Source: Virgisporangium aurantiacum (GTDB taxonomy: Bacteria > Actinomycetota > Actinomycetes > Mycobacteriales > Micromonosporaceae). Taken from it: 64,000 bases of DNA. Made by a program: the position numbers and the translations under genes. The first letter of the stretch is position 1, and each line of letters begins with the position of its first letter. Under the pieces are notes generated by a model. The model saw nothing but the letters and a program-made list of their open reading frames with translations, had not been told where the DNA came from and did no database searches. Of this stretch, positions 19,580 to 29,667 are shown piece by piece. The stretch covers positions 186,001 through 250,000 of the forward strand of contig NZ_BOPG01000034.1 of assembly GCF_016863635.1 (NCBI RefSeq), given 5' to 3'.

Positions 19580-20425
19580 TGCTCGACCCTCCGGTAGCGC
19601 GCCAGCAGCACAGCGAGGCAGGCGGCGACGATCACGACCGCCGTCACCGCGTACACCGGGCCGGTGTTTCCGATGTCGACCGGCGACTCGTGGTGGGCGA
19701 GCCAGGCACCCACGCCGGACACCACCCAGGCCGGGTTGACCAGGCCGGCCAGGTGGCCGGGCGTCCCGCTGAGCACCGACAGTGCGCCGGCCACCGGAAT
19801 CGTCACCATGAACACCGCCACGATGCCGCCGGCCGCGAACGCCCGGCGCGGCGTGAACGACGAGATCATCAGCGCCACCGCGGACATGACCAGCGCGAAC
19901 AGCAACGTGTACAGCCAGCCGCCGAGCAGGTCGGTGACCGCGCGGCGGAAGTCGCCCACGCCGTCGACGCTGAACGCGTCACCGAGGAACATGATCAGTT
20001 GCGGCCCGCCGAGCAGCAGGAACACCGCGCTGACCAGGGCCGCGTACTTGATCATCACGTAGTCGTCGCGGCGGACCGGCCGGGCGAAGTAGAGGACGAG
20101 CACGCGCGCCCGCAGGTCGCGGGTGAGCAGTTCCGGCGCCACCGAGGCGAGCAGGAGCATCACCACGAAGCCCATCGCGTCGACGAACTCCGGATAGGTG
20201 CTGAGCTGCTCGCCGCTCTGCGACTCCAGCGCCGCGATGAACGTCGCCGCCAGCGTCACGATCGCGACGACCGCCCACGGGAACAGCTTGGCCTTGAACC
20301 CCCGACCGAGGCCGAACGCGGTGCGCAGGCTGTGCGTGTAGAGGCTGCGGGCGCGGTAACTTCGGCCGAGGCGGGCACCGGTGTAACGCTGGTAGCCGAT
20401 GTCGTGGATGACACCCGTGGTCGAT

Positions 20426-20433
<8 letters not shown>
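19576..20433 (-). CDS. ABC transporter permease
   Basis: A 285-residue membrane protein with a 45-residue cytoplasmic N-terminus containing IHDIGYQRYTGARLGR, followed by six helices. The GYQRYTGxRLGR N-terminus is a recognisable feature of a group of actinobacterial and myxobacterial ABC permeases. LLTRDLRARVLVLYFARPVRRDDYV is the loop that would contact the ATPase. It overlaps the upstream ATPase gene by 8 bp and the downstream one by 4 bp. Confidence 0.88.
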
Positions 20434-21382
<949 letters not shown>

Positions 21383-21424
21383 GCTGCGTACGGTAGGCCC
21401 TCGGGTTCCCCCGGGGATCCGGGT

Positions 21425-22642
21425 TCACCCCCTAATGCGGGCCGGTTCCGTTTCCGCGGGGACGGCGTACGCGAGCACCAGGAGCAACGCCAGCGCGCCG
21501 AACCCGGTGAGCGCAACGGGGTCCACGGACGAGTCGAAGTAGTACGCCGAGAACGCGGGGAACGACCCGAACCGGTCCGGGCTCAGGGGGTCGGTGCCGG
21601 CCGCGTCCGTCACCATCGCGCCGACGGCCCGGAAGGTCGTCAGGGCCGACAGGCCGAGCGCCGCGGCCGCGACCGTCGCGGCGGTCACCGGCGGCATCTG
21701 GCGCCACGCCGACAACCGGCGCACCCGGTAACCGATCCGGGCGGCGAGCAGCCAGCCTGCGAGCAGACCCGCGATCAGGCCGGCGAGCGTCAGCGGTAGC
21801 ACCGACCAGGGCTCGGTCTGCTGCACCATCACCATCACCTGCGGCGAGTACCGGCGCTCCATCACGCCGGTCACCATGATCTCGGTGCCGTCCCGCACGG
21901 CGACGAAGGTGAGGGTGTCGGCCGGAAGGGTGGTGCCGTCGTCGGCGTAGTGGACGGTGGTCTCGCGGGTCTGGATCGGACCGACCCGCCAACCCTCCGC
22001 CGCCAGGCGTGCCCGGGCCTCGTCGGCGCTCCAGCCGACCGGGACGACCATGCCCATCATGGCCCGTTGCCGCAGGCCGAAGAGCTGGCCGTCACCCTCG
22101 ATGTCCTGGTGGGCCGGCTGCCCGAGGGCCACGCCGACGACCCTGCCCAGGGTGGAATCGGTCGGGAGCGCGGGTGCGGTGGCCCAGCCCAACGCCGACC
22201 CGGCCGCACTGCCCAGCGCGCCGACGACGAGCGCCGACAGCACGGCGACGGCGATCATCGTCCGGCCGACGGGGAGCCGGAACCGTTGCCGCAGGCCGCC
22301 GGCGAGCAGGTTGCGGACCTCGCGGCCGGCGGGGCGGTCGCGGCCGGGCCCGGCGGCGTCCATGAGCGTGGTGAGGATCTCGGCGCCGTGGCGCCGCCGG
22401 TAGGCCCGCGGGTAGGCGAGGAGCAGTCGCCGGTAGCGGCGCTCCAGTGCGCCCGCCCGCAGGTCGGCACCGGTCCCGCCGCGGAGGGTCCCGCCGGTGA
22501 CCCCGCCGCTGACCCCACGGCCGGCCCCGCCGACGGCCTCGCCGGTGGCCCCGCCGCCGCTCATCTCACCGCCGCGCATCTTCGCGCCGCCCAACTCCGC
22601 GCCGCCCAACTCGCCGGCGCCCATCTCACCGGCGGCCGTCAT
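21425..22642 (-). CDS. membrane protein with pentapeptide-like N-terminal repeats, coupled to PadR
   Basis: A 405-residue protein of unknown function. After a 50-residue low-complexity N-terminus with five-residue periodicity (GEMGA GELGG AELGG AKMRG GEMSG) comes a basic helix (ERRYRRLLLAYPRAYRRRHGAEIL), the pattern that opens many actinobacterial membrane proteins encoded after PadR regulators. A membrane helix, an extracytoplasmic domain and about four C-terminal helices follow. ATG 22642 overlaps the PadR stop (ATGA), which supports this start, but an initiation further in, near the basic helix, cannot be excluded. It probably acts with the ABC transporter downstream. Confidence 0.72.
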   Translation of the reverse strand: MTAAGEMGAGELGGAELGGAKMRGGEMSGGGATGEAVGGAGRGVSGGVTGGTLRGGTGADLRAGALERRYRRLLLAYPRAYRRRHGAEILTTLMDAAGPGRDRPAGREVRNLLAGGLRQRFRLPVGRTMIAVAVLSALVVGALGSAAGSALGWATAPALPTDSTLGRVVGVALGQPAHQDIEGDGQLFGLRQRAMMGMVVPVGWSADEARARLAAEGWRVGPIQTRETTVHYADDGTTLPADTLTFVAVRDGTEIMVTGVMERRYSPQVMVMVQQTEPWSVLPLTLAGLIAGLLAGWLLAARIGYRVRRLSAWRQMPPVTAATVAAAALGLSALTTFRAVGAMVTDAAGTDPLSPDRFGSFPAFSAYYFDSSVDPVALTGFGALALLLVLAYAVPAETEPARIRG

Positions 22643-22986
22643 GCCTGGGCTCCGAACGCGATGCCGGTGGTGGGGCGACCGCGGAGCCGGGCCTCGGCCG
22701 CGGAGGTGTTGCGCCGCAACCGGGCCACCTCGGCGGCCAGCGCACCCGCGCCCTCGTCGGTGAGGCGGTAGTAGCGGCGCAGGCGGCCGTCGACGGCCTC
22801 CTCCCGGTCGACGGCGACCAGGCCCTGTTCGGCCAGCCGGTCGAGGGCGCCGTACAGGGTGCCGGCGCCCAGCACCGTCTCGCCCTGCGACAGGGCGCTG
22901 ACCTCCTGGATCACGCCGTAGCCGTGGAGCGGGCCGGCGGCGAGCGCGGTGAGGACGAGGAACGTGGGTTCTCGCATGGCAGTCAC
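22639..22986 (-). CDS. PadR family transcriptional regulator
   Basis: A 115-residue winged-helix repressor with the PadR core FLVLTALAAGPLHGYGVIQEVSAL, then GAGTLYGALDRLAEQGLV and a wing ending RRYYRLTDEGAGAL. It heads the operon with the membrane gene and the ABC transporter, so it probably senses a cargo compound and represses its own promoter. Start GTG 22986 lies 6 bases after a near-consensus -10 and would give a leaderless message; ATG 22977 is the alternative but has no ribosome site. Confidence 0.9.
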   Translation of the reverse strand: MTAMREPTFLVLTALAAGPLHGYGVIQEVSALSQGETVLGAGTLYGALDRLAEQGLVAVDREEAVDGRLRRYYRLTDEGAGALAAEVARLRRNTSAAEARLRGRPTTGIAFGAQA

Positions 22987-22992
22987 GCGGCG

Positions 22993-23021
22993 ATATTACG
23001 TTTACTGATATGTAGCGTCAA
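22993..23021 (-). promoter_or_regulatory. near-consensus promoter of the PadR/ABC operon
   Basis: On the minus strand: -35 TTGACG (23021-23016), 17-base spacer, -10 TAATAT (22998-22993). The start GTG begins six bases downstream, which predicts a leaderless transcript. The AT-rich spacer (ATATCAGTAAACGTA) is a plausible PadR binding site. Confidence 0.75.
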
Positions 23022-23046
23022 CCGTACGGTCGAGGCGATGCAACTG

Positions 23047-25737
23047 CTAGTGGTCGGCGGCGTTCCAGTTCGAGCCGTAGCCGACCGACACCGACAGCGG
23101 GACGTCGAGCGCGTACGCGCCGCCCATCTCGGCCCGGACCAGCTTCTCCAGCTCGTCCCGCTCGCCGGCGGCCATCTCGAACACCAGCTCGTCGTGGACC
23201 TGCAACAGCATCCGCGACCGTAGGCCGGCCGCGCGGATCGCCGAGTCGACCCGGAGCATCGCCACCTTGATGATGTCGGCCGCCGAGCCCTGGATCGGGG
23301 CGTTGAGCGCCATCCGCTCGGCCATCTCGCGGCGCTGGCGGTTGTCGCTGGTGAGGTCGGGCAGGTAGCGACGGCGGCCGAGCAGTGTCTCGGTATAGCC
23401 GTCGCGGCCAGCCTGCAGCACCACGGCGCGCAGGTACTCGCGCACGCCGCCGAAGCGCTGGAAGTACTCCTCCATCAAGACCTTGGCCTCGTCGGGCGTG
23501 ATGCCGAGCTGCTGCGACAGCCCGTACGCCGAGAGCCCGTACGCCAGGCCGTAGTTCATCGCCTTGATCTTGCGGCGCTGGTCGGCGGTGACGGCCTCCG
23601 GCTCGACCGTGAACACCGACGACGCGGTGGCCGAGTGGAAGTCGAACCCGGAGTTGAACGCCTCGATGAGCGCCTCGTCCTTCGACACGTGCGCCATGAT
23701 GCGCATCTCGATCTGGCTGTAGTCGGCCGTCAGCAGGCTCTCGAAGCCCTCGCCCACGACGAACGCCCGCCGGATGCGGCGGCCCTCCTCGGTGCGGATC
23801 GGCACGTTCTGCAGGTTGGGGTCGGTGCTCGACAACCGGCCCGTGGCGGCCACGGTCTGGTAGAAGGTCGTGTGGATGCGGCCGTCGTCGCTGACCGACT
23901 TGAGCAGGCCGTCGACCGTGGACTTCAGCTTGGCCACGTCGCGGTGCCGGAGCAGGTGGGCGAGCACCGCGTGCTCGGTCTGCCCGTACAGCCACTGCAG
24001 CGAATCGGCGTCGGTGGTGTAGCCGCTCTTGATCTTCTTGGTCTTCGGCAGGCCGAGCTCGTTGAACAGGATCTCCTGCAACTGCTTCGGCGAGCCGAGG
24101 TTGAACTCGCGGCCCACCACCTGGTGTGCGCCCTGCGCGGCCGACTTCACCTCGGCGGCGAAGTTGGCCTCGAGCTCGGACAGGTACCCGGTGTCGGCCG
24201 CGATACCGGCCCGCTCCATGCCCGCCAGCACCTCGACCAGCGGCAGTTCCACCTCGGCCAGCAGCCGCTCGGAGGCGCCGCCGTCGCGGGACAGGTCGGC
24301 GCGCAGCGCGTCGGCGAGGTCGAGCGTGGCGCGGGCCTGGAGCATGAGGCTGCGCTCGGCCTCGCCCTCGTCGCCGAGGCCGTCGAGCGCGAGCTGAGCG
24401 TCGTCTTGCTTCGTCTCGACCTTCAACTCGCGGTGCAGGTAACGCAGCGCGAGGTCGGCCAGGTCGTAGGTGCGCTGGTCGGGACGCGCCAGGTAGGCGG
24501 CGAGCTCGGTGTCGACGGCGACGCCGTGCAGCTCCCACCCGCGCTCGGCGGCGGCGAGCAGCACCCGCTTCATGCCGTGCAGCACCTTGGGCCGGGTCGG
24601 ATCGGCGAGCCAGGCGAGCACGGCCGTCTCGTCGGACTCGTCGAGCGCCGACGGGTCGAACCAGGCACCGGCGCCGCCGGCGGTGGCGATCGCGATGCCG
24701 CTCATGGTGCCCGTGCCGCGGCCGAACTTGCCGGCGACCGCCACCCCGACCGGCTGCTCGGGCAGCACGTGCTCGCCCAGCCACGCGCCGACCTGACCGG
24801 TGGTGAGCAGCGTGCCCGCGATGTCGAAGCCACCCTCGGCCTCCGGCTCGACCGCGTCGAGGTACTCGTAGAGCCGGTTGCGGAGCACCTGGAACTCCAG
24901 CGAGTCGAACACCCGGTGCACGGCCTCGCGGTCCCACCCGTGCCAGGCGAGCTCGGTGGGCTGCACCGACAGGTCGAGGTCGCGGACCAGCCGGTTGATC
25001 TCGTAGTTGCGCAGCACGTCGCCGAGGTGGGCGCGCAGGCTCTCGCCGGCCTTGCCCTTGATCTCGTCGACCTTCTCGATCAGCGCGTCGAGCCCGCCGT
25101 ACTGGGTGATCCACTTGGCGGCGGTCTTCGGGCCGACGCCGGGCACGCCCTTGAGGTTGTCGCTGTTGTCGCCGACGAGCGCGGCCAGGTCGCGGTAGTG
25201 CTCCGGCGGGACGCCGTACTTGTCCATGACGCCCGCCGGGTCGCGCCGGGCCATGTCGCTGACCCCGCGCATGAAGTAGAGGACCGTGACCCCCTCGGCG
25301 ACCAGCTGGAACGCGTCGCGGTCGCCGGTACAGATCAACACGTTCATGCCCGCCTCGCTGGCCTGGGTGGCGAGCGTGGCGATCACGTCGTCGGCCTCGT
25401 ACCCGGGCTTCTCGACGTACGGGATGCGTAGCGCGTCGAGCACTTCCTTGATGAGCGGCACCTGCCCGACGAATGCGTCGGGGGTGGCGGACCGGCCGGC
25501 CTTGTAGTCGCCGTACTGCTCCGTACGGAACGACTGCCGGGAGACGTCGAAGGCCACCGCGATGTGGGTGGGTTTCTCGTCGCGCAACACGTTGATCAGC
25601 ATCGACGTGAACCCGAACACCGCATTGGTGGTCTGCCCCGTGGTGGTGGAAAAGTTCTCGGGGGGCAGCGCGTGGAACGCGCGGTATGCGGAGGAATGCC
25701 CGTCAAGTAGCAGCAGAGTTGGCTTGGTCTCACCCAC
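23047..25737 (-). CDS. polA: DNA polymerase I
   Basis: Repair and Okazaki-fragment polymerase of 896 residues. It has an N-terminal 5'-nuclease domain (LLLLDGHSSAYRAFHAL, EADDVIATLA, GDNSDNLKGVPGVGPKTAAKW), a degenerate 3'-5' exonuclease-like middle without the metal-binding DxE motif, and a family A polymerase domain with motif A ADYSQIEMRIMAH, motif B RRKIKAMNYGLAYG and motif C VHDEL. Absence of proofreading residues is usual for actinobacterial Pol I. GTG 25737 lies seven bases after TAGAGT, so a leaderless message is possible. It lies downstream of the liv operon terminator. Confidence 0.97.
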   Translation of the reverse strand: MGETKPTLLLLDGHSSAYRAFHALPPENFSTTTGQTTNAVFGFTSMLINVLRDEKPTHIAVAFDVSRQSFRTEQYGDYKAGRSATPDAFVGQVPLIKEVLDALRIPYVEKPGYEADDVIATLATQASEAGMNVLICTGDRDAFQLVAEGVTVLYFMRGVSDMARRDPAGVMDKYGVPPEHYRDLAALVGDNSDNLKGVPGVGPKTAAKWITQYGGLDALIEKVDEIKGKAGESLRAHLGDVLRNYEINRLVRDLDLSVQPTELAWHGWDREAVHRVFDSLEFQVLRNRLYEYLDAVEPEAEGGFDIAGTLLTTGQVGAWLGEHVLPEQPVGVAVAGKFGRGTGTMSGIAIATAGGAGAWFDPSALDESDETAVLAWLADPTRPKVLHGMKRVLLAAAERGWELHGVAVDTELAAYLARPDQRTYDLADLALRYLHRELKVETKQDDAQLALDGLGDEGEAERSLMLQARATLDLADALRADLSRDGGASERLLAEVELPLVEVLAGMERAGIAADTGYLSELEANFAAEVKSAAQGAHQVVGREFNLGSPKQLQEILFNELGLPKTKKIKSGYTTDADSLQWLYGQTEHAVLAHLLRHRDVAKLKSTVDGLLKSVSDDGRIHTTFYQTVAATGRLSSTDPNLQNVPIRTEEGRRIRRAFVVGEGFESLLTADYSQIEMRIMAHVSKDEALIEAFNSGFDFHSATASSVFTVEPEAVTADQRRKIKAMNYGLAYGLSAYGLSQQLGITPDEAKVLMEEYFQRFGGVREYLRAVVLQAGRDGYTETLLGRRRYLPDLTSDNRQRREMAERMALNAPIQGSAADIIKVAMLRVDSAIRAAGLRSRMLLQVHDELVFEMAAGERDELEKLVRAEMGGAYALDVPLSVSVGYGSNWNAADH

Positions 25738-25776
25738 GTCCGAAACTCTAGTCGGGGGGTCTGACACAAAACGCGA

Positions 25777-25807
25777 CACCCGGCCGCGCGGACCGCGCGG
25801 CCGGGTG
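25777..25807 (-). terminator. Rho-independent terminator of the liv operon
   Basis: Perfect 13-bp GC arms (25777-25789 and 25795-25807) with a 5-base loop, 22 bases past the livF stop. On the minus strand it is followed by a TTTTG stretch, so it reads as an intrinsic terminator before polA. Confidence 0.85.
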
Positions 25808-25829
25808 CCTACAGCTTCAGGTGACGACC

Positions 25830-26529
<700 letters not shown>

Positions 26530-26540
<11 letters not shown>

Positions 26541-27459
26541 CGTCGGGTACCCCCAGGTAGGCAGCGATGACCTTGGGATCCCGGCTGACGTCGGCCGGCG
26601 CGCCCTCGGCGATCTTACGTCCGAACTCGAGCACGACGATCCGGTCGGTGACGCCCATGACCAGCCGCATGTCGTGCTCGATGAGCAGCACCGTGTGGCC
26701 GAGGTCGCGGATGCGCCTGATGAGCTGGAGGAGGTCCTCCTTCTCGGCCGGGTTGAAGCCGGCCGCCGGCTCGTCGAGGCACAGCAACTTGGGCTCCGTG
26801 GCCAGCGCCCGCGCGATCTCCAGGCGCCGCTGGTAGCCGTAGGGCAGTTCGCGGGCGACCACGTTGGCCCGGTCGGCGATGCCGACGAACTTCAGCAGGT
26901 CGTACGACTTCCGCTCGGCCGCCTTCTCCTCCAGCGCGTGCCGGGAGATGCCGAAGATCTTCGCCATCGACCGCGTGAACGACTGCCAGGCGCTGAACGG
27001 ACTCGCCGGGTCGACCTGCGGCAGTTCGTGCTCCTTGGGCCGCTTCCGGTACAGCCGGAACAGCGCGCCCGGAACGCTGGTCTTGTGCCGGGAGTCGGTG
27101 CCGACCAGCACGTTCTCCAGCGCGGTCATCTCCGGGAACAGCCGGATGTTCTGGAACGTGCGGGCGATGCCCATCCGGTTGATGTGGTGCGGCTTGCGGC
27201 CGCTGATCCGCTGCCCGTCGAACGTCACCCGGCCCGACGTGGGCCGGAAGACCCCGGTCATCACGTTGAAGCAGGTGGTCTTGCCGGCGCCGTTCGGGCC
27301 GATCAGGCCGAGGATCTCCCCCTGCCGGATCTGGAAGCTCACCTCGTTCAGCGCGACGACGCCACCGAACCGCAGCGTGACGTTGTCGATGTCGAGCAGC
27401 ACCCCGCCGGCCGGCGCGTTGACCGGCGGCTGCACCTCGGTCTTGGTCAGTTCAGGCAC
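26530..27459 (-). CDS. livG: branched-chain amino-acid ABC transporter ATPase LivG
   Basis: A 309-residue ATPase. It has Walker A GPNGAGKTT, the LivG hallmarks GIARTFQNIRLFP and LPYGYQRRLEIARALAT, Walker B LLCLDEPAAGFNP and IEHDMRLVMG. An insertion of about 40 residues after TDSRHKTS (LYRKRPKEHELPQ to ALEEKAAERK) makes it longer than E. coli LivG, as is common in actinobacteria. GTG 27459 overlaps the livM stop by 8 bp. Works with LivF. Confidence 0.95.
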
Positions 27460-28621
27460 TGGGCGCCACCGCCTCTTCACGGTCCTTGAGTTCGCGGGCG
27501 CGGCGCCGGCTCGGGATCAGACCCTGCGGCCGCAGGATCGGGATGATCACGAGCGCGAGACCGACCATCAGCGGGCGGTAGTCCGACAGCTCGCGGAACC
27601 GCTCCGGGATGTAGGTGAGCAGGATCGCGCCGACGGCGACACCGGCCATGTTGCCCGGGCCGCCGATGACCACCATCGCCACGAACATGATCGAGAGTTC
27701 GAGGGAGAAGTTGGCCGGGTCGACGTAGCCCTGCCGGCTCGCGAACAGCACGCCGGACAGGCCGCCGAGCGCCGCGCCGATCGCGAACGCCCACAACTTG
27801 AACTTGAAGCCGTAGACGCCCATCACCGACGCCGCGTCCTCGTCTTCCCGGATCGCCAACCAGGCCCGGCCGACCCGGCTGTGTTCCAGCCGCCGCACCA
27901 GGAAGATCACGATGAGGAGCACCGTGAGCGCCATCCAGTACCAGGGCTTGATGTCGATCACGCCGAAAAGCCGAGTGCCGTCGGCCTTCTCGCCGGGCGG
28001 CCCGGGGATCGAGGTGATGCCCTGCGGGCCACCGGTGAACTCCGAGTTGCGCGCGGTGATCCGGATGATCTCACCGAATCCGAGCGTCACGATCGCCAGG
28101 TAGTCACCGCGCAGGCGCAGCGTCGGCCAGCCGAGGATGACACCGGAGATCATCGTGAGCGCGATCGCGATGGGGATGCAGATCGCCCAGGAGACCGCCC
28201 AGTCCTGCGAGAGGTTGAACTCCTCCCGCATCCACGCGACCACCTTCGAGTCGGGCGATCCGAAGAGGCCGACGCTGTAGGCGCCGATCGCGAAGAAGCC
28301 CACGTACCCGAGGTCGAGCAGGCCGGCGAGGCCGATGACGACGTTCAGGCCGATCGCGATGATCACGTAGATCGAGATCGTGAACAATGTCGCGGCCCAC
28401 GAGGTGCCCTGTGCGATCGCGTCGGTGCGCAGGTAGTTCAGCCCGGGGATGCCGAACAGCGGCAGGTAGTACAGGAACCCGATGAACGCGGCGAGCCCGA
28501 TCAGTTTCTGCCAGCCGGGCAGCGTGGCCCACCGGTCGCGGATCGACTGCTTCTTGCGCGGTTGCTGCGAGGGTGGGGGCGGCTGGCTGAGATCCAGCAC
28601 GCCCTCTTTCTGATCACTCAT
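27452..28621 (-). CDS. livM: branched-chain amino-acid ABC transporter permease LivM
   Basis: A 389-residue inner-membrane permease. A cytoplasmic proline-rich N-terminus (SQPPPPSQQPRKK) is followed by ten or so helices, including GLNVVIGLAGLLDLGYVGFFAIGAY and the EAA-like loop SRVGRAWLAIREDEDAASVMGVYGFKFKLWAF, which docks the ATPases. FVAMVVIGGPGNMAGVAVGA is diagnostic of LivM. The ATG overlaps the livH stop (ATGA). Confidence 0.95.
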   Translation of the reverse strand: MSDQKEGVLDLSQPPPPSQQPRKKQSIRDRWATLPGWQKLIGLAAFIGFLYYLPLFGIPGLNYLRTDAIAQGTSWAATLFTISIYVIIAIGLNVVIGLAGLLDLGYVGFFAIGAYSVGLFGSPDSKVVAWMREEFNLSQDWAVSWAICIPIAIALTMISGVILGWPTLRLRGDYLAIVTLGFGEIIRITARNSEFTGGPQGITSIPGPPGEKADGTRLFGVIDIKPWYWMALTVLLIVIFLVRRLEHSRVGRAWLAIREDEDAASVMGVYGFKFKLWAFAIGAALGGLSGVLFASRQGYVDPANFSLELSIMFVAMVVIGGPGNMAGVAVGAILLTYIPERFRELSDYRPLMVGLALVIIPILRPQGLIPSRRRARELKDREEAVAPSA

Positions 28622-29598
28622 GCTCGGGCCCTCCCGAGTGATTCGCCGAGGAGGCCGGTGGGCCGGAACATCAGCACCACGACCAGAACGATGAAGGCCG
28701 CCACGTCTTCCCAGTTGGAACTGTAGAGGGTGGCGAAGTAAACCTCGACGATGCCGAGCACGAAGCCGCCGAGCAGTGCGCCACGCAGGTTGCCGATGCC
28801 GCCGAGCACGGCCGCGGTGAACGCCTTCAGACCCAGGACGAAGCCGATGTTGAACCGGGTCTGGCTGTACTGGAGGGAGAACAGGAGCGCCGCGCCACCG
28901 GCCATGATCCCGCCGACCACGAAGATCAGCATGATGACGCGTTCCTTGTTCACGCCCATGAGCGCCGCCGTGTCGGGGTTCTGGGCCACCGCGCGCACGC
29001 CCCGGCCGAGGCGCGTGCGGTTGATGAAGACGTCGAGCGCGATCATCATCAGGATCGCCGACACGATCACGATGATGTGGAGGTTGGTGATCCCGAACTT
29101 CCCGAGCACCGGGATGTCGATGTTCACCACCTCCTTCGACCTGACGATCGTCGGCATGCCGATGATCAGGCGGCCGAACGGCTGGCCGAAGATCTTGGCG
29201 AGCACGAAGCCGAAGATCTCCATGAGGACCAGCGACGCGCCGATCGCCGTGATCAGGAAGATCAGGGGTGGTGCGTTCTTCTTGCGCAACGGTCTATACG
29301 CGAGCCGTTCGATGACCAGGGCCGTGCCACCGGATGCGATCGACGCACCGATCAGTCCGGCGACGACGAGCAGGAGAACCATGCCGACGCCGGGGCTGTT
29401 GGTGGCGCCGAGGAGGGTCCAGGTGCCGAGGACCGCATAGGTCCCCACCATGAACACCTCAGAGTGGGCGAAGTTGATCAGGCGGAGTACGCCGTAGACC
29501 AGCGTGTATCCCAGCGCGATCAGCGCGAAAATCGCCCCTTTCGACAGTCCCTCGATCGTGTACTGACCCAGGTTGCCGAAGAGTTCGTCAAAATTCAC
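28618..29598 (-). CDS. livH: branched-chain amino-acid ABC transporter permease LivH
   Basis: A 326-residue permease with about eight helices. Seen: EGLSKGAIFALIALGYTLVYGVLRLINFAHSEVFM, a LivH N-terminal signature, and the EAA-type loop RTRLGRGVRAVAQNPDTAALMGVNKERVI. AAVLGGIGNLRGALLGGFVLG near the end is also typical. GTG 29598 has GGAG five bases upstream. A strong hairpin separates it from livK, so it is probably made at a lower level than the binding protein. Confidence 0.95.
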   Translation of the reverse strand: MNFDELFGNLGQYTIEGLSKGAIFALIALGYTLVYGVLRLINFAHSEVFMVGTYAVLGTWTLLGATNSPGVGMVLLLVVAGLIGASIASGGTALVIERLAYRPLRKKNAPPLIFLITAIGASLVLMEIFGFVLAKIFGQPFGRLIIGMPTIVRSKEVVNIDIPVLGKFGITNLHIIVIVSAILMMIALDVFINRTRLGRGVRAVAQNPDTAALMGVNKERVIMLIFVVGGIMAGGAALLFSLQYSQTRFNIGFVLGLKAFTAAVLGGIGNLRGALLGGFVLGIVEVYFATLYSSNWEDVAAFIVLVVVLMFRPTGLLGESLGRARA

Positions 29599-29616
29599 CG
29601 CGGCTCCATTACGAGG

Positions 29617-29650
29617 GGGTGCGGCCGGAAGCGAACTTCCGACCGCACCC
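29617..29650 (-). other. intercistronic hairpin between livK and livH
   Basis: Arms 29617-29631 and 29636-29650 pair over 15 bp (one G-U in the transcript) with a UUCG loop on the minus-strand RNA. It lies 17 bases past the livK stop and 18 bases before the livH start. There is no U-run, so it is best read as an mRNA stabiliser or attenuator that lets the binding protein be made in excess over the membrane parts. Confidence 0.7.
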
Positions 29651-29667
29651 GAGAACCTCTATTTGAG

